Assembly (NCBI RefSeq): GCF_014843845.1 | Contig: NZ_JHQS01000062.1 | Location: 62,001 to 126,000 of the forward strand | Length of the DNA: 64,000 bases | Source of the DNA: Mesorhizobium amorphae | Lineage (GTDB): Bacteria > Pseudomonadota > Alphaproteobacteria > Rhizobiales > Rhizobiaceae | Direction of reading: 5' to 3' | Shown: piece after piece, positions 1 to 8,908 of the stretch | Layout: the number at the start of each line of letters is the position of its first letter | Position numbering within the stretch: the stretch's first letter is position 1 | Position numbers and translations under genes: made by a program | Notes under the pieces: model-generated | Seen by the model: the letters and a program-made list of their open reading frames with translations, nothing else | The model's database searches: none | What the model was told of the DNA's origin: nothing

Positions 1-1
1 C

Positions 2-1099
2 GGGCTCAGCCTGATCGGAACACCGATCGGTACCTTGACCGCGCTGACGCTGGCGACCCCTATTCTGGAGCGGTTTGGCTTCCGTCGCGCGCTGCTCGGG
101 CTGGTGCCATTGGTCGCCGCCGCCTATGCCATCGCGGTGCATGCGCCGGGGCCTGTAGCGCTGTTCCTGATGCTTTTTCCGGTCGGCCTGATGATCGGCA
201 GCATTGAGATCATGCTCAATGTCGAGGCCGACAGAACGGAATTCCTGCTGAAACGCCGGATCATGAACCGGGCGCATTCGTTCTGGAGCATGGGCTTCTT
301 CGGCGCCGGCCTGTTCGGCGCGACGCTCGGCCATCTCGGCATGTCGCCTCAACTGCACCTGGCTATCGTCGTGCCGATCGTGGCGATATCGATGGCGCTG
401 TTTCTCGGCGGCTACGAACCGGCGCCGAGCCGCTTCGCCGGCAATGGCGACAAAGCGCCCAGGCTGGCAAGGCCGACATTGCCGATCCTCGTCCTCGTCG
501 CGGTGACGCTGTCGGCGATGCTGCTGGAAGGCGCCAGCATCGACTGGTCGGCGATCTACATGCGCACCGTGTTCGATTCCGGTCCCTTCGTCGCCGGCTT
601 CACGGTGGCGTTGTTCGCCTTCTCGCAAGCGACCACGCGCTTCTTCGCCGACAGCTTCGTCGACCGCCACTCGCCAAGCGGCGTGGCGCGCGTGCTGCTG
701 GCGAGCATGGCGGCGGGCGTGCTGCTGGTCTTCCTGTCGCCTGCCCCGTTCCTGTCCATGCTGGGCTTTGCCCTTCTGGGCATCGGCAGCAGCGCCCTCT
801 TCCCACTGGCGATCTCTGCGGCCGCCCAGCGGACGGATCGCCCGGCGGCCATCAATGTCGCGGCGCTGTCGCAGATTTCCTTCGTCGCCTTCCTGCTCGG
901 CCCGCCGCTGCTCGGCTTCGTCTCGGACCATTGGGGGATTCGCTCGGCCTTTGCCATCGGCATCCCGTTCATCGCGCTCAGCCTGCTGACCGCCGGCTCG
1001 CTTGGGCGGCGGCCTTCCTCGAATGAGGCCGCAACGCCGCTGGGCGAAGCGTCCGAACCGAAGCAAGAGAAAATACTGGCGCGGGCCGGCGAGGCATAG
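2..1099 (+). CDS. MFS transporter, 5' end cut by window edge
   Basis: Integral inner-membrane major facilitator protein; substrate unknown. The reading frame is open from base 2, so the true start lies outside the window. About 11 hydrophobic segments are visible, with a hydrophilic loop near the middle (around residues 130-145 of the visible part) that separates two six-helix halves as in MFS carriers. The C-terminal tail after the last helix is polar. The protein ends shortly before the convergent GNAT gene. It resembles fucose/sugar-type or YbjJ-like MFS members only in general terms, so no substrate is given. Confidence 0.75.
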   Translation, partial: GLSLIGTPIGTLTALTLATPILERFGFRRALLGLVPLVAAAYAIAVHAPGPVALFLMLFPVGLMIGSIEIMLNVEADRTEFLLKRRIMNRAHSFWSMGFFGAGLFGATLGHLGMSPQLHLAIVVPIVAISMALFLGGYEPAPSRFAGNGDKAPRLARPTLPILVLVAVTLSAMLLEGASIDWSAIYMRTVFDSGPFVAGFTVALFAFSQATTRFFADSFVDRHSPSGVARVLLASMAAGVLLVFLSPAPFLSMLGFALLGIGSSALFPLAISAAAQRTDRPAAINVAALSQISFVAFLLGPPLLGFVSDHWGIRSAFAIGIPFIALSLLTAGSLGRRPSSNEAATPLGEASEPKQEKILARAGEA

Positions 1100-1130
1100 A
1101 CTGGTCTCCCGTCATCAAGTCCCCAGGCGG

Positions 1131-1925
1131 TCAGTGGGTGAAGCGCGCACTTTCACTAGGCGTGGCAGCACCGCACACGACAGCAGGATCTGGACGAAGC
1201 CCGCATGATTCCACCATTCGTCTGGAAGGCATGTTCGATGCCGATACGAGCTCATAGATGTGCGTTGCATGCAGATCGCGAAACACACTGAGGATCATGC
1301 GAGCGTTGATGTAGGCACCGAGTCCCCGGCCCCTATGCGATTCCGCGACCGCAACCAGTCCGCCCCATGCATATCGGTGATAGGCACTGTAGGGATTGTG
1401 AGGCAAATAGCCATGCGCGGTTGCCGCGACAGCTCCTGTCTCGTCGCCCACCACCACTGTCGTCGCCGGTCCCAAGGTTCCTGCCAGCAGTGATCCCGAA
1501 AATGGCACGACGCCCGACGCCGCCATGAGCGCCTGGGTACGGGTCGTATACTCACCATCCGGCTCGGCCGGCATGTCTCTATCGACAAATCCGTCGGGCA
1601 ATCCCCGACCGACAATCGCTTCCGATGCCACCAAGGCACTTGCCTGGTCGGCCACGAACACGTCCCAAGTGTCGAAGCGGTAGCCCCGCTTGGCCAATCG
1701 CGACTTGAGTTCGTCCACCTTGCCTGCAGGCATCATACGAAAACCGAAGATGCCGTCGCGATCAAGGATCTTGTCGATCAGCTCCCACCCGAACTGATCG
1801 GGATCATCACACCCCATCGTGCGCCCAATCTGGCACGCGCCAGGGGTCTTTCTGATGAAGTTGACACTCGCCTCAGCCTCAGCTTGCACGCGCTGCTGAA
1901 GCTTCGTGCCGAAATAGCCCGGCAT
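1131..1925 (-). CDS. GNAT family N-acetyltransferase
   Basis: Probable acyl-CoA-dependent N-acetyltransferase; acceptor unknown. The C-terminal half has the GNAT acetyl-CoA loop (VAESHRGRGLGAYIN, matching the Q/R-x-x-G-x-G/A signature) followed by the usual motif B region (SASNMPSRRMVESCGL). The N-terminal half, about 110 residues, has no recognised motif. The frame stays open to 1988, but that first codon is TTG without a ribosome site; ATG 1925 lies 7-8 bases after a GGTGGGG stretch and is preferred. ATG codons at 1949 and 1958 remain possible. It is convergent with the upstream MFS gene. Confidence 0.65.
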   Translation of the reverse strand: MPGYFGTKLQQRVQAEAEASVNFIRKTPGACQIGRTMGCDDPDQFGWELIDKILDRDGIFGFRMMPAGKVDELKSRLAKRGYRFDTWDVFVADQASALVASEAIVGRGLPDGFVDRDMPAEPDGEYTTRTQALMAASGVVPFSGSLLAGTLGPATTVVVGDETGAVAATAHGYLPHNPYSAYHRYAWGGLVAVAESHRGRGLGAYINARMILSVFRDLHATHIYELVSASNMPSRRMVESCGLRPDPAVVCGAATPSESARFTH

Positions 1926-2108
1926 GGAAAGTCCCCACCCTTTTGTCATAAGCCCCATGGAGTGTAGCAAGCCGCGGAAAACAACCAAGCTGCTTTCTGT
2001 TGGAACCAGCCGGGCTGCCTTGTTGGCTCAACACTGCCGGGAATTGCCGCTGGCATTGGCGGTAGCGATGGTTCAAGAAGGATCAACGAAAAGTGATTAC
2101 CTTCCTTC

Positions 2109-3353
2109 ATGTCCTCCATCCGCCCGCTGATCCCGCTCCTCATCGCCGCCGGCATTCTGCTCGGCGGCAATGGGCTGCAGGGCACGCTGATCGCGCTGCG
2201 TGGTGCCCAGGAAGGGTTTTCCGCCACAACTATCGGCCTGCTGGGCACGTTCTACTTCGCCGGCTTCCTGCTCGGCTGCCTGGCCGTCACCCGCATCCTC
2301 AAGGCGGTCGGCCATGTCAGGACCTTCGCCGCGCTGGCGGCGACCGCATCGGCCGGCACGCTGCTGCTGGTTTTGGTCATCGACCCGGTGATGTGGTGCG
2401 CGGTACGCTTTGCCGGCGGCTTCTGCTTCGCCGGCCTGTTCACCGTCATGGAAGCCTGGCTCAACTCCGGCGTCACCAACAAGGACCGCGCGCGCGTGCT
2501 TGCCATCTACCGCATGGTCGATATCGGCTCGGTGACATCAGCGCAGTTCCTGATCCCGGTCTTCGGCGCCGGCGGCTTCACCATCTTCGCCATCATGTCG
2601 ATGATGATCACGCTGTCGCTGGTGCCGGTATCGCTCGGCGACCGCTCCAACCCGACGCCGCCGGAAGACGTCAAGCTCGATCTCGCACGCGTCTGGCGGA
2701 TCTCGCCGCTCGGTTGCTTCGGCTGCATCTGCGTCGGCGTCACCAACAGCGCCTTCCGTACGCTGTCGCCGGTCTATGCCGAACAGCTCGGCATGTCGGT
2801 GGCCGACGTCGTCACCTTCGTCAGCGTCGGCATCTTCGGCGGGGCCCTCATCCAATATCCGCTGGGCTACCTCTCCGACCGCCGGGACCGGCGCACGGTG
2901 CTCCTGGCGACGACTTGCTGCGCCATGCTCGCGGCGCTGGTGCTGGCGTTCATTCCCGGCAACGACCCGTTCCTCAACTTCGTCATCGTCTTCATCTTCG
3001 GCAGCTTCGCCATGCCGCTCTATTCGCTGTCGGCGGCGCATTCCAACGATCGCGCCGACAAGGGCGAATTCGTGCTGATCAACGCGGCGCTGATGCTGTT
3101 CTATTCCTTCGGTGCCATCGGCGGCCCGTTCGCGGCCTCGACGGCGATGCAGTATTTCGGACCGGGCGCCCTGTTTGTTTTCACCGCTGTCGTGTACGCC
3201 ATTCTCATCATCGTGATCCTTTACCGGATGCAGGTGCGCTCCGGCGTGCCGGCGGGCCACCGCAGCCGGTTTACCGCGCTGTTGCGCACATCGACGGTGT
3301 TTGCGCGGCTGGCGCGGCGGAACGGTGATTCCGACGGATCGACGGACACATGA
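2109..3353 (+). CDS. MFS transporter, YcaD-like
   Basis: A 414-residue inner-membrane carrier with 12 predicted membrane segments. A glycine-rich cytoplasmic loop and the sequence FGGALIQYPLGYLSDRRDRR between helices 8 and 9 match the second MFS signature loop (G-x-x-x-D-R-x-x-R-R). The overall pattern resembles the YcaD/MFS family of small-molecule exporters. No strong ribosome site precedes ATG 2109, but there is no better start. A long arginine-rich overlapping frame (2093-3328) is a GC-rich shadow. The gene lies just upstream of ribonuclease D but 70 bases apart, so cotranscription is uncertain. Confidence 0.8.
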   Translation: MSSIRPLIPLLIAAGILLGGNGLQGTLIALRGAQEGFSATTIGLLGTFYFAGFLLGCLAVTRILKAVGHVRTFAALAATASAGTLLLVLVIDPVMWCAVRFAGGFCFAGLFTVMEAWLNSGVTNKDRARVLAIYRMVDIGSVTSAQFLIPVFGAGGFTIFAIMSMMITLSLVPVSLGDRSNPTPPEDVKLDLARVWRISPLGCFGCICVGVTNSAFRTLSPVYAEQLGMSVADVVTFVSVGIFGGALIQYPLGYLSDRRDRRTVLLATTCCAMLAALVLAFIPGNDPFLNFVIVFIFGSFAMPLYSLSAAHSNDRADKGEFVLINAALMLFYSFGAIGGPFAASTAMQYFGPGALFVFTAVVYAILIIVILYRMQVRSGVPAGHRSRFTALLRTSTVFARLARRNGDSDGSTDT

Positions 3354-3426
3354 CCGTGCGGCGGCTTGACGAAAGCCCGCGCGGCTGAAATTGAAAGAGA
3401 CCTAATATGATGCCAAAAGCGATTTG

Positions 3427-4578
3427 ATGCACGTCATCACCACCCAAAGTGAACTCGAGACCGTTGTCGCCGCGTTCGAAAAGTCGGATTTCGTCACCGT
3501 CGACACCGAATTCATCCGCGAAACGACCTTCTGGCCGATTCTCTGCCTGATCCAGATGGCGACACCCGGCGTGACGGCGCTGATCGATCCGCTGTCGCCG
3601 GACATCGACCTGAAACCATTCTTCCGGCTGATGGCCAACGAAGCGGTGGTCAAGGTCTTCCACGCGGCGCGGCAGGACATCGAAATCATCGTCCATCTCG
3701 GCGATCTCGTGCCGCATCCGGTGTTCGACACACAGGTGGCGGCGATGGTCTGCGGCTTCGGCGACAGCGTCTCCTACGACCAGCTGGTGCAGCGCATCAC
3801 CGGTGCCCGGCTCGACAAGTCCTCTCGCTTCACCGACTGGCGCCATCGTCCCTTGTCCGACAAGCAGCTCGACTACGCGCTGGCCGACGTCACCCATCTG
3901 ATCGAGGTCTACCAGCACCTCAGCGCCGAACTGGTACGGGAAAACCGCGCCCATTGGCTGAACGAGGAAATGGAGGTGCTGACCTCGCGCGAGACCTACG
4001 ATCCGCATCCTGAGGACGCCTGGAAGCGGCTGAAGATGCGGCTGCGCAAGCCGCAGGAGCTGGCGATCGTGCAGGCGGTGGCGGCATGGCGCGAGCGCGA
4101 GGCGCGCGAACGCGACGTGCCGCGCGGGCGGGTGCTGAAGGACGACGCGATCTACGAGGTCGCGCAGCAGGCGCCGCGCGATGCGGCGGGACTTGGCCGC
4201 CTGCGCACCACTCCGAAAGGCTGGGAACGCTCGGCGACGGCAACCGCCCTGCTCGGCGCGGTCAACACCGCGCTGGCTTTGCCGAAGGAAGCGATGCCGA
4301 AGCTGCCGAAGAGTTTCCAGCCGCCGGAGGGCTCGAATGCCGCGTCGGAGCTGCTGAAAGTGCTTTTGCGCATCGTCGCCGAAAAGGAAGGCGTGGCGTC
4401 GAAGGTGCTGGCTTCCAGCGACGACATCGACCGCATCGCCGCCGAGGGCGAGGCCGCCGACGTGCCGGCCCTGCAGGGCTGGCGGCGCGCGGTGTTCGGC
4501 GAAGCGGCGCTCAAGCTGGTGCGCGGCGAGATCGGCATCAAGTTCGACAAGCGCAAGATCGCGCTGTTCGATCTGTAG
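3427..4578 (+). CDS. rnd: Ribonuclease D
   Basis: 3'-5' exoribonuclease for tRNA 3'-end maturation. The 383-residue protein has the DEDD exonuclease signature: DTEFIRE (D26, E28), HAARQDIEII (D84) and YALADVTHL (Y150, D154, the DEDDy subtype). An HRDC-type helical domain follows at about residues 205-285. The length agrees with bacterial RNase D. ATG 3427 is chosen over an in-frame TTG one codon upstream. The downstream MAPEG gene is convergent. Confidence 0.95.
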   Translation: MHVITTQSELETVVAAFEKSDFVTVDTEFIRETTFWPILCLIQMATPGVTALIDPLSPDIDLKPFFRLMANEAVVKVFHAARQDIEIIVHLGDLVPHPVFDTQVAAMVCGFGDSVSYDQLVQRITGARLDKSSRFTDWRHRPLSDKQLDYALADVTHLIEVYQHLSAELVRENRAHWLNEEMEVLTSRETYDPHPEDAWKRLKMRLRKPQELAIVQAVAAWREREARERDVPRGRVLKDDAIYEVAQQAPRDAAGLGRLRTTPKGWERSATATALLGAVNTALALPKEAMPKLPKSFQPPEGSNAASELLKVLLRIVAEKEGVASKVLASSDDIDRIAAEGEAADVPALQGWRRAVFGEAALKLVRGEIGIKFDKRKIALFDL

Positions 4579-4596
4579 CGACTGCGCTGGCGCGGC

Positions 4597-5016
4597 TCAG
4601 ACCGCCCCGAGCAAATGAAACGCGAACCAGATCCAGGCCAGCAGCAGGACAACCGCGCCGAAGAAAAAGGCGCGGCTGCGCAGCATCACCCGGTTGCTGG
4701 TCAGATGCACCCACGCATGGACATAGCGCGACAGGATGAAGATCCAGGTCAGCGCCAGCGTCAGGTAGTTGACGCCGTTGGTGACGAAAAGCGCCAGGCA
4801 GAGCGCGTGGAACAGCACCGGCAATTCGAACTGGTTGATCAGATTGTTGGCGACGGTGACGCTGGAGGCCGGCTCGGTCGAACGCACCTTGTACTGACCG
4901 ACCTTGGCCTCGCCGGACTTGATGGCGAAATACCGGCGACGGGCCATCACGAGATAGACGATATAGACAAGCAGCACATGCGCCAGGACAGGCCAGAAGA
5001 TCGCAGTTTGATTCAC
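4597..5016 (-). CDS. MAPEG family membrane protein
   Basis: A 139-residue integral membrane protein with four predicted helices, similar to the MAPEG superfamily (membrane-associated eicosanoid and glutathione metabolism proteins). Typical features visible are the loop with NLINQFELPVLFHA after helix 1 (the family has N-x-x-x-x-E-x-P/N in this place) and RYVHAWVHLTSNRVMLRSR near the third helix. Bacterial members have unknown substrates. Start is GTG 5016, which overlaps the stop of the upstream gene by four bases (GTGA), so the two are translationally coupled. Confidence 0.85.
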   Translation of the reverse strand: MNQTAIFWPVLAHVLLVYIVYLVMARRRYFAIKSGEAKVGQYKVRSTEPASSVTVANNLINQFELPVLFHALCLALFVTNGVNYLTLALTWIFILSRYVHAWVHLTSNRVMLRSRAFFFGAVVLLLAWIWFAFHLLGAV

Positions 5017-5633
5017 GATCGCTCCCCGCCCTCAGCGGATCGCCGCTGCCCCGCCAGGTAAAAGACCGCGATGACGGCGAAGGGTATCGCTAGCAGCGCG
5101 AATTTGGTGACGGTCAGCGCCGAGGCGAAAGCGAGCGAATCGGGATTGGCCGACTGGAAGTCGGACAACAGCCGCGCCACCGCGAAGTTCTGCGCGTAAT
5201 CGGCGAGCGTGTAGGGCAGCACGAACACGACCGCCAACAGCGCCTGGACCGGCGCGATCATCGCCCGGAAATTCCTCAGCCGCCGCCCGGTTGCCAGAAT
5301 CAGGCTAACCAGGGTCAGCGACAGCAGCGCCGGGAACAGCAGATCGAAGGTCAGGTAGTGCCAGACCAGGATGATCTCGCCGCCGCGCCGGCCAAGCGCC
5401 GTCAGCCAGGCCATGCCCTCGTCCGGGGTGAAGCCGGCAAGGCGCATGTCGAGCGACGGCAGGCCGCCGCTCAAACTGCGGAAATAGAGGAATTCCATCG
5501 CATTCATGGCGACAAAGACCGCCGCGGTGGCGACACAGAGCGCCGCGGCGTGGCGCGACAGCCTGAGCACCATCGCCGTCAGGCTACGCCAGAGCGCCTG
5601 CCGCTCCGGCTGATCGGCCTGATCAAAGTCCAC
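5013..5633 (-). CDS. Hypothetical four-helix membrane protein
   Basis: No family is recognised. The protein has about four long hydrophobic segments (roughly residues 25-50, 85-120, 125-150 and 170-195 from GTG 5633) and a short basic C-terminus. The frame is open to 5759, but the part upstream lies inside guaB and is probably not translated. GTG 5633, overlapping the end of guaB by 11 bases, gives a plausible polar N-terminus; ATG 5573 is the alternative. The gene lies between guaB and the MAPEG gene on the same strand, so it is probably read with them. Confidence 0.6.
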   Translation of the reverse strand: MDFDQADQPERQALWRSLTAMVLRLSRHAAALCVATAAVFVAMNAMEFLYFRSLSGGLPSLDMRLAGFTPDEGMAWLTALGRRGGEIILVWHYLTFDLLFPALLSLTLVSLILATGRRLRNFRAMIAPVQALLAVVFVLPYTLADYAQNFAVARLLSDFQSANPDSLAFASALTVTKFALLAIPFAVIAVFYLAGQRRSAEGGERS

Positions 5634-7125
5634 CCGGATAGTTCGGGCTTTCGCGGGTGATCGTGACGTCATGGGCGTGGCTTTCACGAAGTCCGGCGTT
5701 GGATATGCGCACAAAAGTGGCGCGGTCGCGGAAATCGGCAAGATCGCGACCGCCGACATAACCCATAGCGGCTTTCAGGCCGCCCGCAAGCTGGTGCAGT
5801 ACGCCGGACACAGGTCCTTTGTAGGGAACCTGCCCTTCAATGCCCTCCGGAACCAGTTTCAGCGTGTCGCGGACCTCGGCCTGGAAGTAGCGATCGGCGG
5901 AGCCGCGGGCCATGGCGCCGACCGAGCCCATGCCGCGATAGGCCTTGAAGGAACGTCCCTGGTGCAGATAGACCTCGCCCGGGCTCTCGTCGGTGCCGGC
6001 GAGCAGCGAGCCGATCATGGCCGCACTGGCGCCGGCGGCGAGCGCCTTGGCAAGATCGCCCGAATATTTGATGCCGCCGTCGGCAATCACCGAGACGCCT
6101 GATTTGTGCGCCGTCTCGACCGCCGACATGATGGCCGAAAGCTGTGGCACGCCGACGCCGGCGACGATGCGGGTGGTGCAGATCGAGCCCGGACCGATGC
6201 CGACCTTGACGGCGTCGGCGCCGGCATCGATCAGCGCCTGCGTGCCTTCTGCAGTGGCGACGTTGCCGGCCAGGATGCGCACCGAGTTGGACAGCTTCTT
6301 GGCGCGGGTGACGGCATCGAGCACGCGCTGCGAATGACCGTGCGCGGTGTCGATGACCAAAAGGTCGACGCCGGCATCGATCAGCCGCTCGGCGCGCTCG
6401 AAGCCGTCATCGCCAACGCTGGTGGCGGCGGCGGCCCGCAGGCGGCCCTGCGCATCCTTGGTGGCGTGCGGGTTGAGCTGCGACTTCTCGATGTCCTTGA
6501 CGGTGATCAGGCCGACGCAATTGCCATTTTTGTCGACGACGACCAGCTTTTCGATGCGGTGCTGATGGAGCAGACGCTTGGCCTCGTCCTGGTCGACATT
6601 CTCCTTGACCGTGATCAGGTTCTCACGGGTCATCAATTCGTAGACTTTTTGCGCAGGGTCGGAGGCGAAACGCACGTCGCGATTGGTCAGGATGCCGACC
6701 AGGTGGCCGACCGTGTGGCCGCCCGCGCCGCCGTTCTCGACCACCGGAATGCCCGAGATCGAGTAGGTCCGCATCAGCGCCAGCGCGTCGGCGAGCGTGG
6801 CGTCGGGACCGATGGTAACGGGGTTCACCACCATGCCGGATTCGAATTTCTTCACCTGCCGCACCTGCTCGGCCTGCTCGGCCGGCGAGAAATTACGATG
6901 GATGACGCCAATACCGCCGGCCTGCGCCATGGCGATGGCGAGCCTCGCCTCGGTGACAGTATCCATGGCGGCAGAGAGAATCGGAACGTTGAGGTCGATG
7001 TCGCCGGCGATGCGGGTACGGATGTCGGTTTCGCCGGGCATGACCTCGGAATGGCCGGGCTGCAGCAGCACGTCGTCAAAGGTCAGCGCCAGCGCGCCGG
7101 TGGACGTTTCGATGATTTTTGCCAT
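5623..7125 (-). CDS. guaB: Inosine-5'-monophosphate dehydrogenase
   Basis: Oxidises IMP to XMP with NAD+, the committed step of GMP synthesis. The 500-residue protein has the TIM-barrel split by two CBS domains (about residues 95-215), the phosphate-binding and catalytic loop GPGSICTTRIVAGVG with active-site Cys316, and the flap region containing YRGMGSVGAMARGS. Length matches bacterial GuaB. ATG 7125 has a GAGGG ribosome site. A terminator-like hairpin lies only 18 bases before the start codon (7144-7173), which suggests control of read-through. Confidence 0.97.
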   Translation of the reverse strand: MAKIIETSTGALALTFDDVLLQPGHSEVMPGETDIRTRIAGDIDLNVPILSAAMDTVTEARLAIAMAQAGGIGVIHRNFSPAEQAEQVRQVKKFESGMVVNPVTIGPDATLADALALMRTYSISGIPVVENGGAGGHTVGHLVGILTNRDVRFASDPAQKVYELMTRENLITVKENVDQDEAKRLLHQHRIEKLVVVDKNGNCVGLITVKDIEKSQLNPHATKDAQGRLRAAAATSVGDDGFERAERLIDAGVDLLVIDTAHGHSQRVLDAVTRAKKLSNSVRILAGNVATAEGTQALIDAGADAVKVGIGPGSICTTRIVAGVGVPQLSAIMSAVETAHKSGVSVIADGGIKYSGDLAKALAAGASAAMIGSLLAGTDESPGEVYLHQGRSFKAYRGMGSVGAMARGSADRYFQAEVRDTLKLVPEGIEGQVPYKGPVSGVLHQLAGGLKAAMGYVGGRDLADFRDRATFVRISNAGLRESHAHDVTITRESPNYPGGL

Positions 7126-7143
7126 GGCCAGCCCTCGGAATAC

Positions 7144-7173
7144 AAAAAAGCGCTGGACCGTAATGGACAGCGC
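7144..7173 (-). terminator. Terminator-like hairpin in the guaB leader
   Basis: Read on the minus strand, GGCGCTGTCC and GGTCCAGCGC flank a short ATTAC loop, giving a GCGCTG/CAGCGC core stem, and six T residues follow directly. This is the form of an intrinsic terminator, but it lies 18 bases upstream of the guaB ATG. It could end a short leader transcript (attenuation) or a small RNA that starts upstream between 7175 and 7320. Which of these is true cannot be told from sequence. Confidence 0.6.
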
Positions 7174-7326
7174 CGACTCGTTTCTTCCCTTTCAGGATTG
7201 GCGCTGGCTGGTAACACGTCGCGGCGCCGATGAAAAGCCGATCGTTGCAACGCGATCGCAAAGTCTGGGATTTGTCCTGACAGCCGCCACCAAGGATTGC
7301 GGTCGCACAAAAGTGACAGCAAATTA

Positions 7327-8838
7327 ATGCGACATCCGGACCGAGGCATGATAACCGCCCCTGGTGTCGGCTTGCCCCCGGTCGACGACACAGAGAATCA
7401 AGTCCGGACGCGTTTTGTGAACCGCACCATTCCGCTCATCCTGGCGGTCGCTCTTTTCATGGAAAACATGGATTCGACCGTCATCGCGACGTCATTGCCG
7501 GCGATCGCCATCGACATCCACACCAGCCCGATCGCGCTCAAGCTGGCGTTGACCGCCTATCTGGTGTCGCTGGCGATCTTCATTCCGATCAGCGGCTGGA
7601 TGGCGGATCGCTTCGGCGCCAAGAATGTCTTTCGCGCCGCGATCGCGGTGTTCATCGTCGGTTCGGTCGCTTGCGCGGTTTCCAATTCGCTGCCGGCCTT
7701 CGTCGTGTCGCGCTTCCTGCAAGGCATAGGTGGCGCCATGATGACTCCGGTCGGGCGCCTGGTTCTGGTACGCGCGACGCCGAAGAGCGAACTGGTCGCC
7801 GCCATGTCCTGGCTGACCGTTCCGGCGCTGGTCGGACCGCTTGTCGGGCCGCCGATCGGCGGCTTCATCACCACCTATTTCACCTGGCACTGGATCTTCC
7901 TGATCAACGTGCCGATCGGGCTCATCGGCATCTGGCTTGCCACGCGCTTCCTGCCGGAAACCGAAGCAGCCGAGACGCCGCCGCTCGATTTCATCGGCTT
8001 CGTGCTGAGCGGACTGGCAGCGTCAGGCGTCGTCTTCGGCCTGTCGGTGGTCAGCCTGCCGGCCCTGCCGCCGATTGCCGGCTTGATCACCGTGGCCGTC
8101 GGGCTGATCTCGGGCGCCCTCTATCTCCTGCACGCGCGTCGCGCCCAAAACCCACTGCTGGCGCTGGAGCTGTTCCGCAACCAGGTGTTCCGCTCGTCCG
8201 TGCTCGGCGGCTCGCTGTTTCGCATCGGCATCGGCGCGGTGCCCTTCCTGCTGCCGCTGATGTTCCAGATCGGCTTTGGGCTGACGCCGTTCCAGTCGGG
8301 CATGATCACCTTCGTGTCGGCGATCGGCGCCATCGGCATGAAATTCGTCACCGCGCTGATCTTCCGGGTGGCGGGGTTCCGCCGCGTGCTGATCGTCGGC
8401 TCGCTGGTGGCGGCGGCATCGATTGCCGTCTACGGCCTGTTCACGCCCGACACGCCCTATGTGCTGATGCTCGCCATGCTTTTGGTCGGCGGCTTCATCC
8501 GCTCGATGTTCTTCACCGGCGTCAATGCACTGGCCTATGCCGAGGTTGCGGCCGCCGACACCAGCAAGGCGACGCCCATCACCGCGGTTTTCCAGCAGTT
8601 GTCGATCGCGCTCGGCGTGGCCGTCGCGGGCGGCGTCCTGGAAGTGTCGACATCGATCCACGGCGGGCCGCTGACGCTCGGTGATTTCCACATCGCCTTG
8701 TTCATCGTGGCGGCGATATCGGCGGCCGCATCGCTGTCGTTCATGCGGCTGGCGCCCGATGCCGGCAACGCCGTTTCGGGACATGGCCGATTGACAATGC
8801 CCAAGGAACTGGAGCCGGTCAGCACGCCGGGGAGCTGA
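7327..8838 (+). CDS. DHA2-type MFS multidrug transporter
   Basis: Drug:H+ antiporter of the 14-helix (DHA2, EmrB/QacA-like) MFS group. About 503 residues, with a helix-1 motif around ENMDSTVIATSLPAIA (family motif D1, LDxTIVNVALP) and the loop GWMADRFGAKNVFR (motif A, GxLaDrxGrkxxl), and 14 hydrophobic segments. Substrate cannot be assigned. The frame extends to a TTG at 7297; ATG 7327 or ATG 7348 are the likely starts. It is divergent from guaB with about 200 bases between. Confidence 0.88.
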   Translation: MRHPDRGMITAPGVGLPPVDDTENQVRTRFVNRTIPLILAVALFMENMDSTVIATSLPAIAIDIHTSPIALKLALTAYLVSLAIFIPISGWMADRFGAKNVFRAAIAVFIVGSVACAVSNSLPAFVVSRFLQGIGGAMMTPVGRLVLVRATPKSELVAAMSWLTVPALVGPLVGPPIGGFITTYFTWHWIFLINVPIGLIGIWLATRFLPETEAAETPPLDFIGFVLSGLAASGVVFGLSVVSLPALPPIAGLITVAVGLISGALYLLHARRAQNPLLALELFRNQVFRSSVLGGSLFRIGIGAVPFLLPLMFQIGFGLTPFQSGMITFVSAIGAIGMKFVTALIFRVAGFRRVLIVGSLVAAASIAVYGLFTPDTPYVLMLAMLLVGGFIRSMFFTGVNALAYAEVAAADTSKATPITAVFQQLSIALGVAVAGGVLEVSTSIHGGPLTLGDFHIALFIVAAISAAASLSFMRLAPDAGNAVSGHGRLTMPKELEPVSTPGS

Positions 8839-8846
8839 CGCCACGA

Positions 8847-8908
8847 CTTCGTCGTCCCAGAGTCTCCGCGACGTTGCTACGCTCCTGCTTCGCCCTGGGA
8901 TGACGAAG
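8847..8908. repeat. Palindromic repeat element with 14-bp arms
   Basis: Inverted arms CTTCGTCGTCCCAG (8847-8860) and CTGGGATGACGAAG (8895-8908) differ at one base pair and flank a 34-base centre. The element sits between the convergent MFS and rlmE genes and could work as a bidirectional terminator. Its right half is also the last coding stretch of rlmE. Only one copy was noticed in the window; similarity to dispersed Mesorhizobium-type repeats is from general knowledge. Confidence 0.65.

Noticed and set aside
2093..3328. 411-codon Arg/His-rich frame overlapping the YcaD-like transporter
   Set aside because: Same strand, other frame, without hydrophobic helices or family similarity; a shadow of the 2109-3353 gene.
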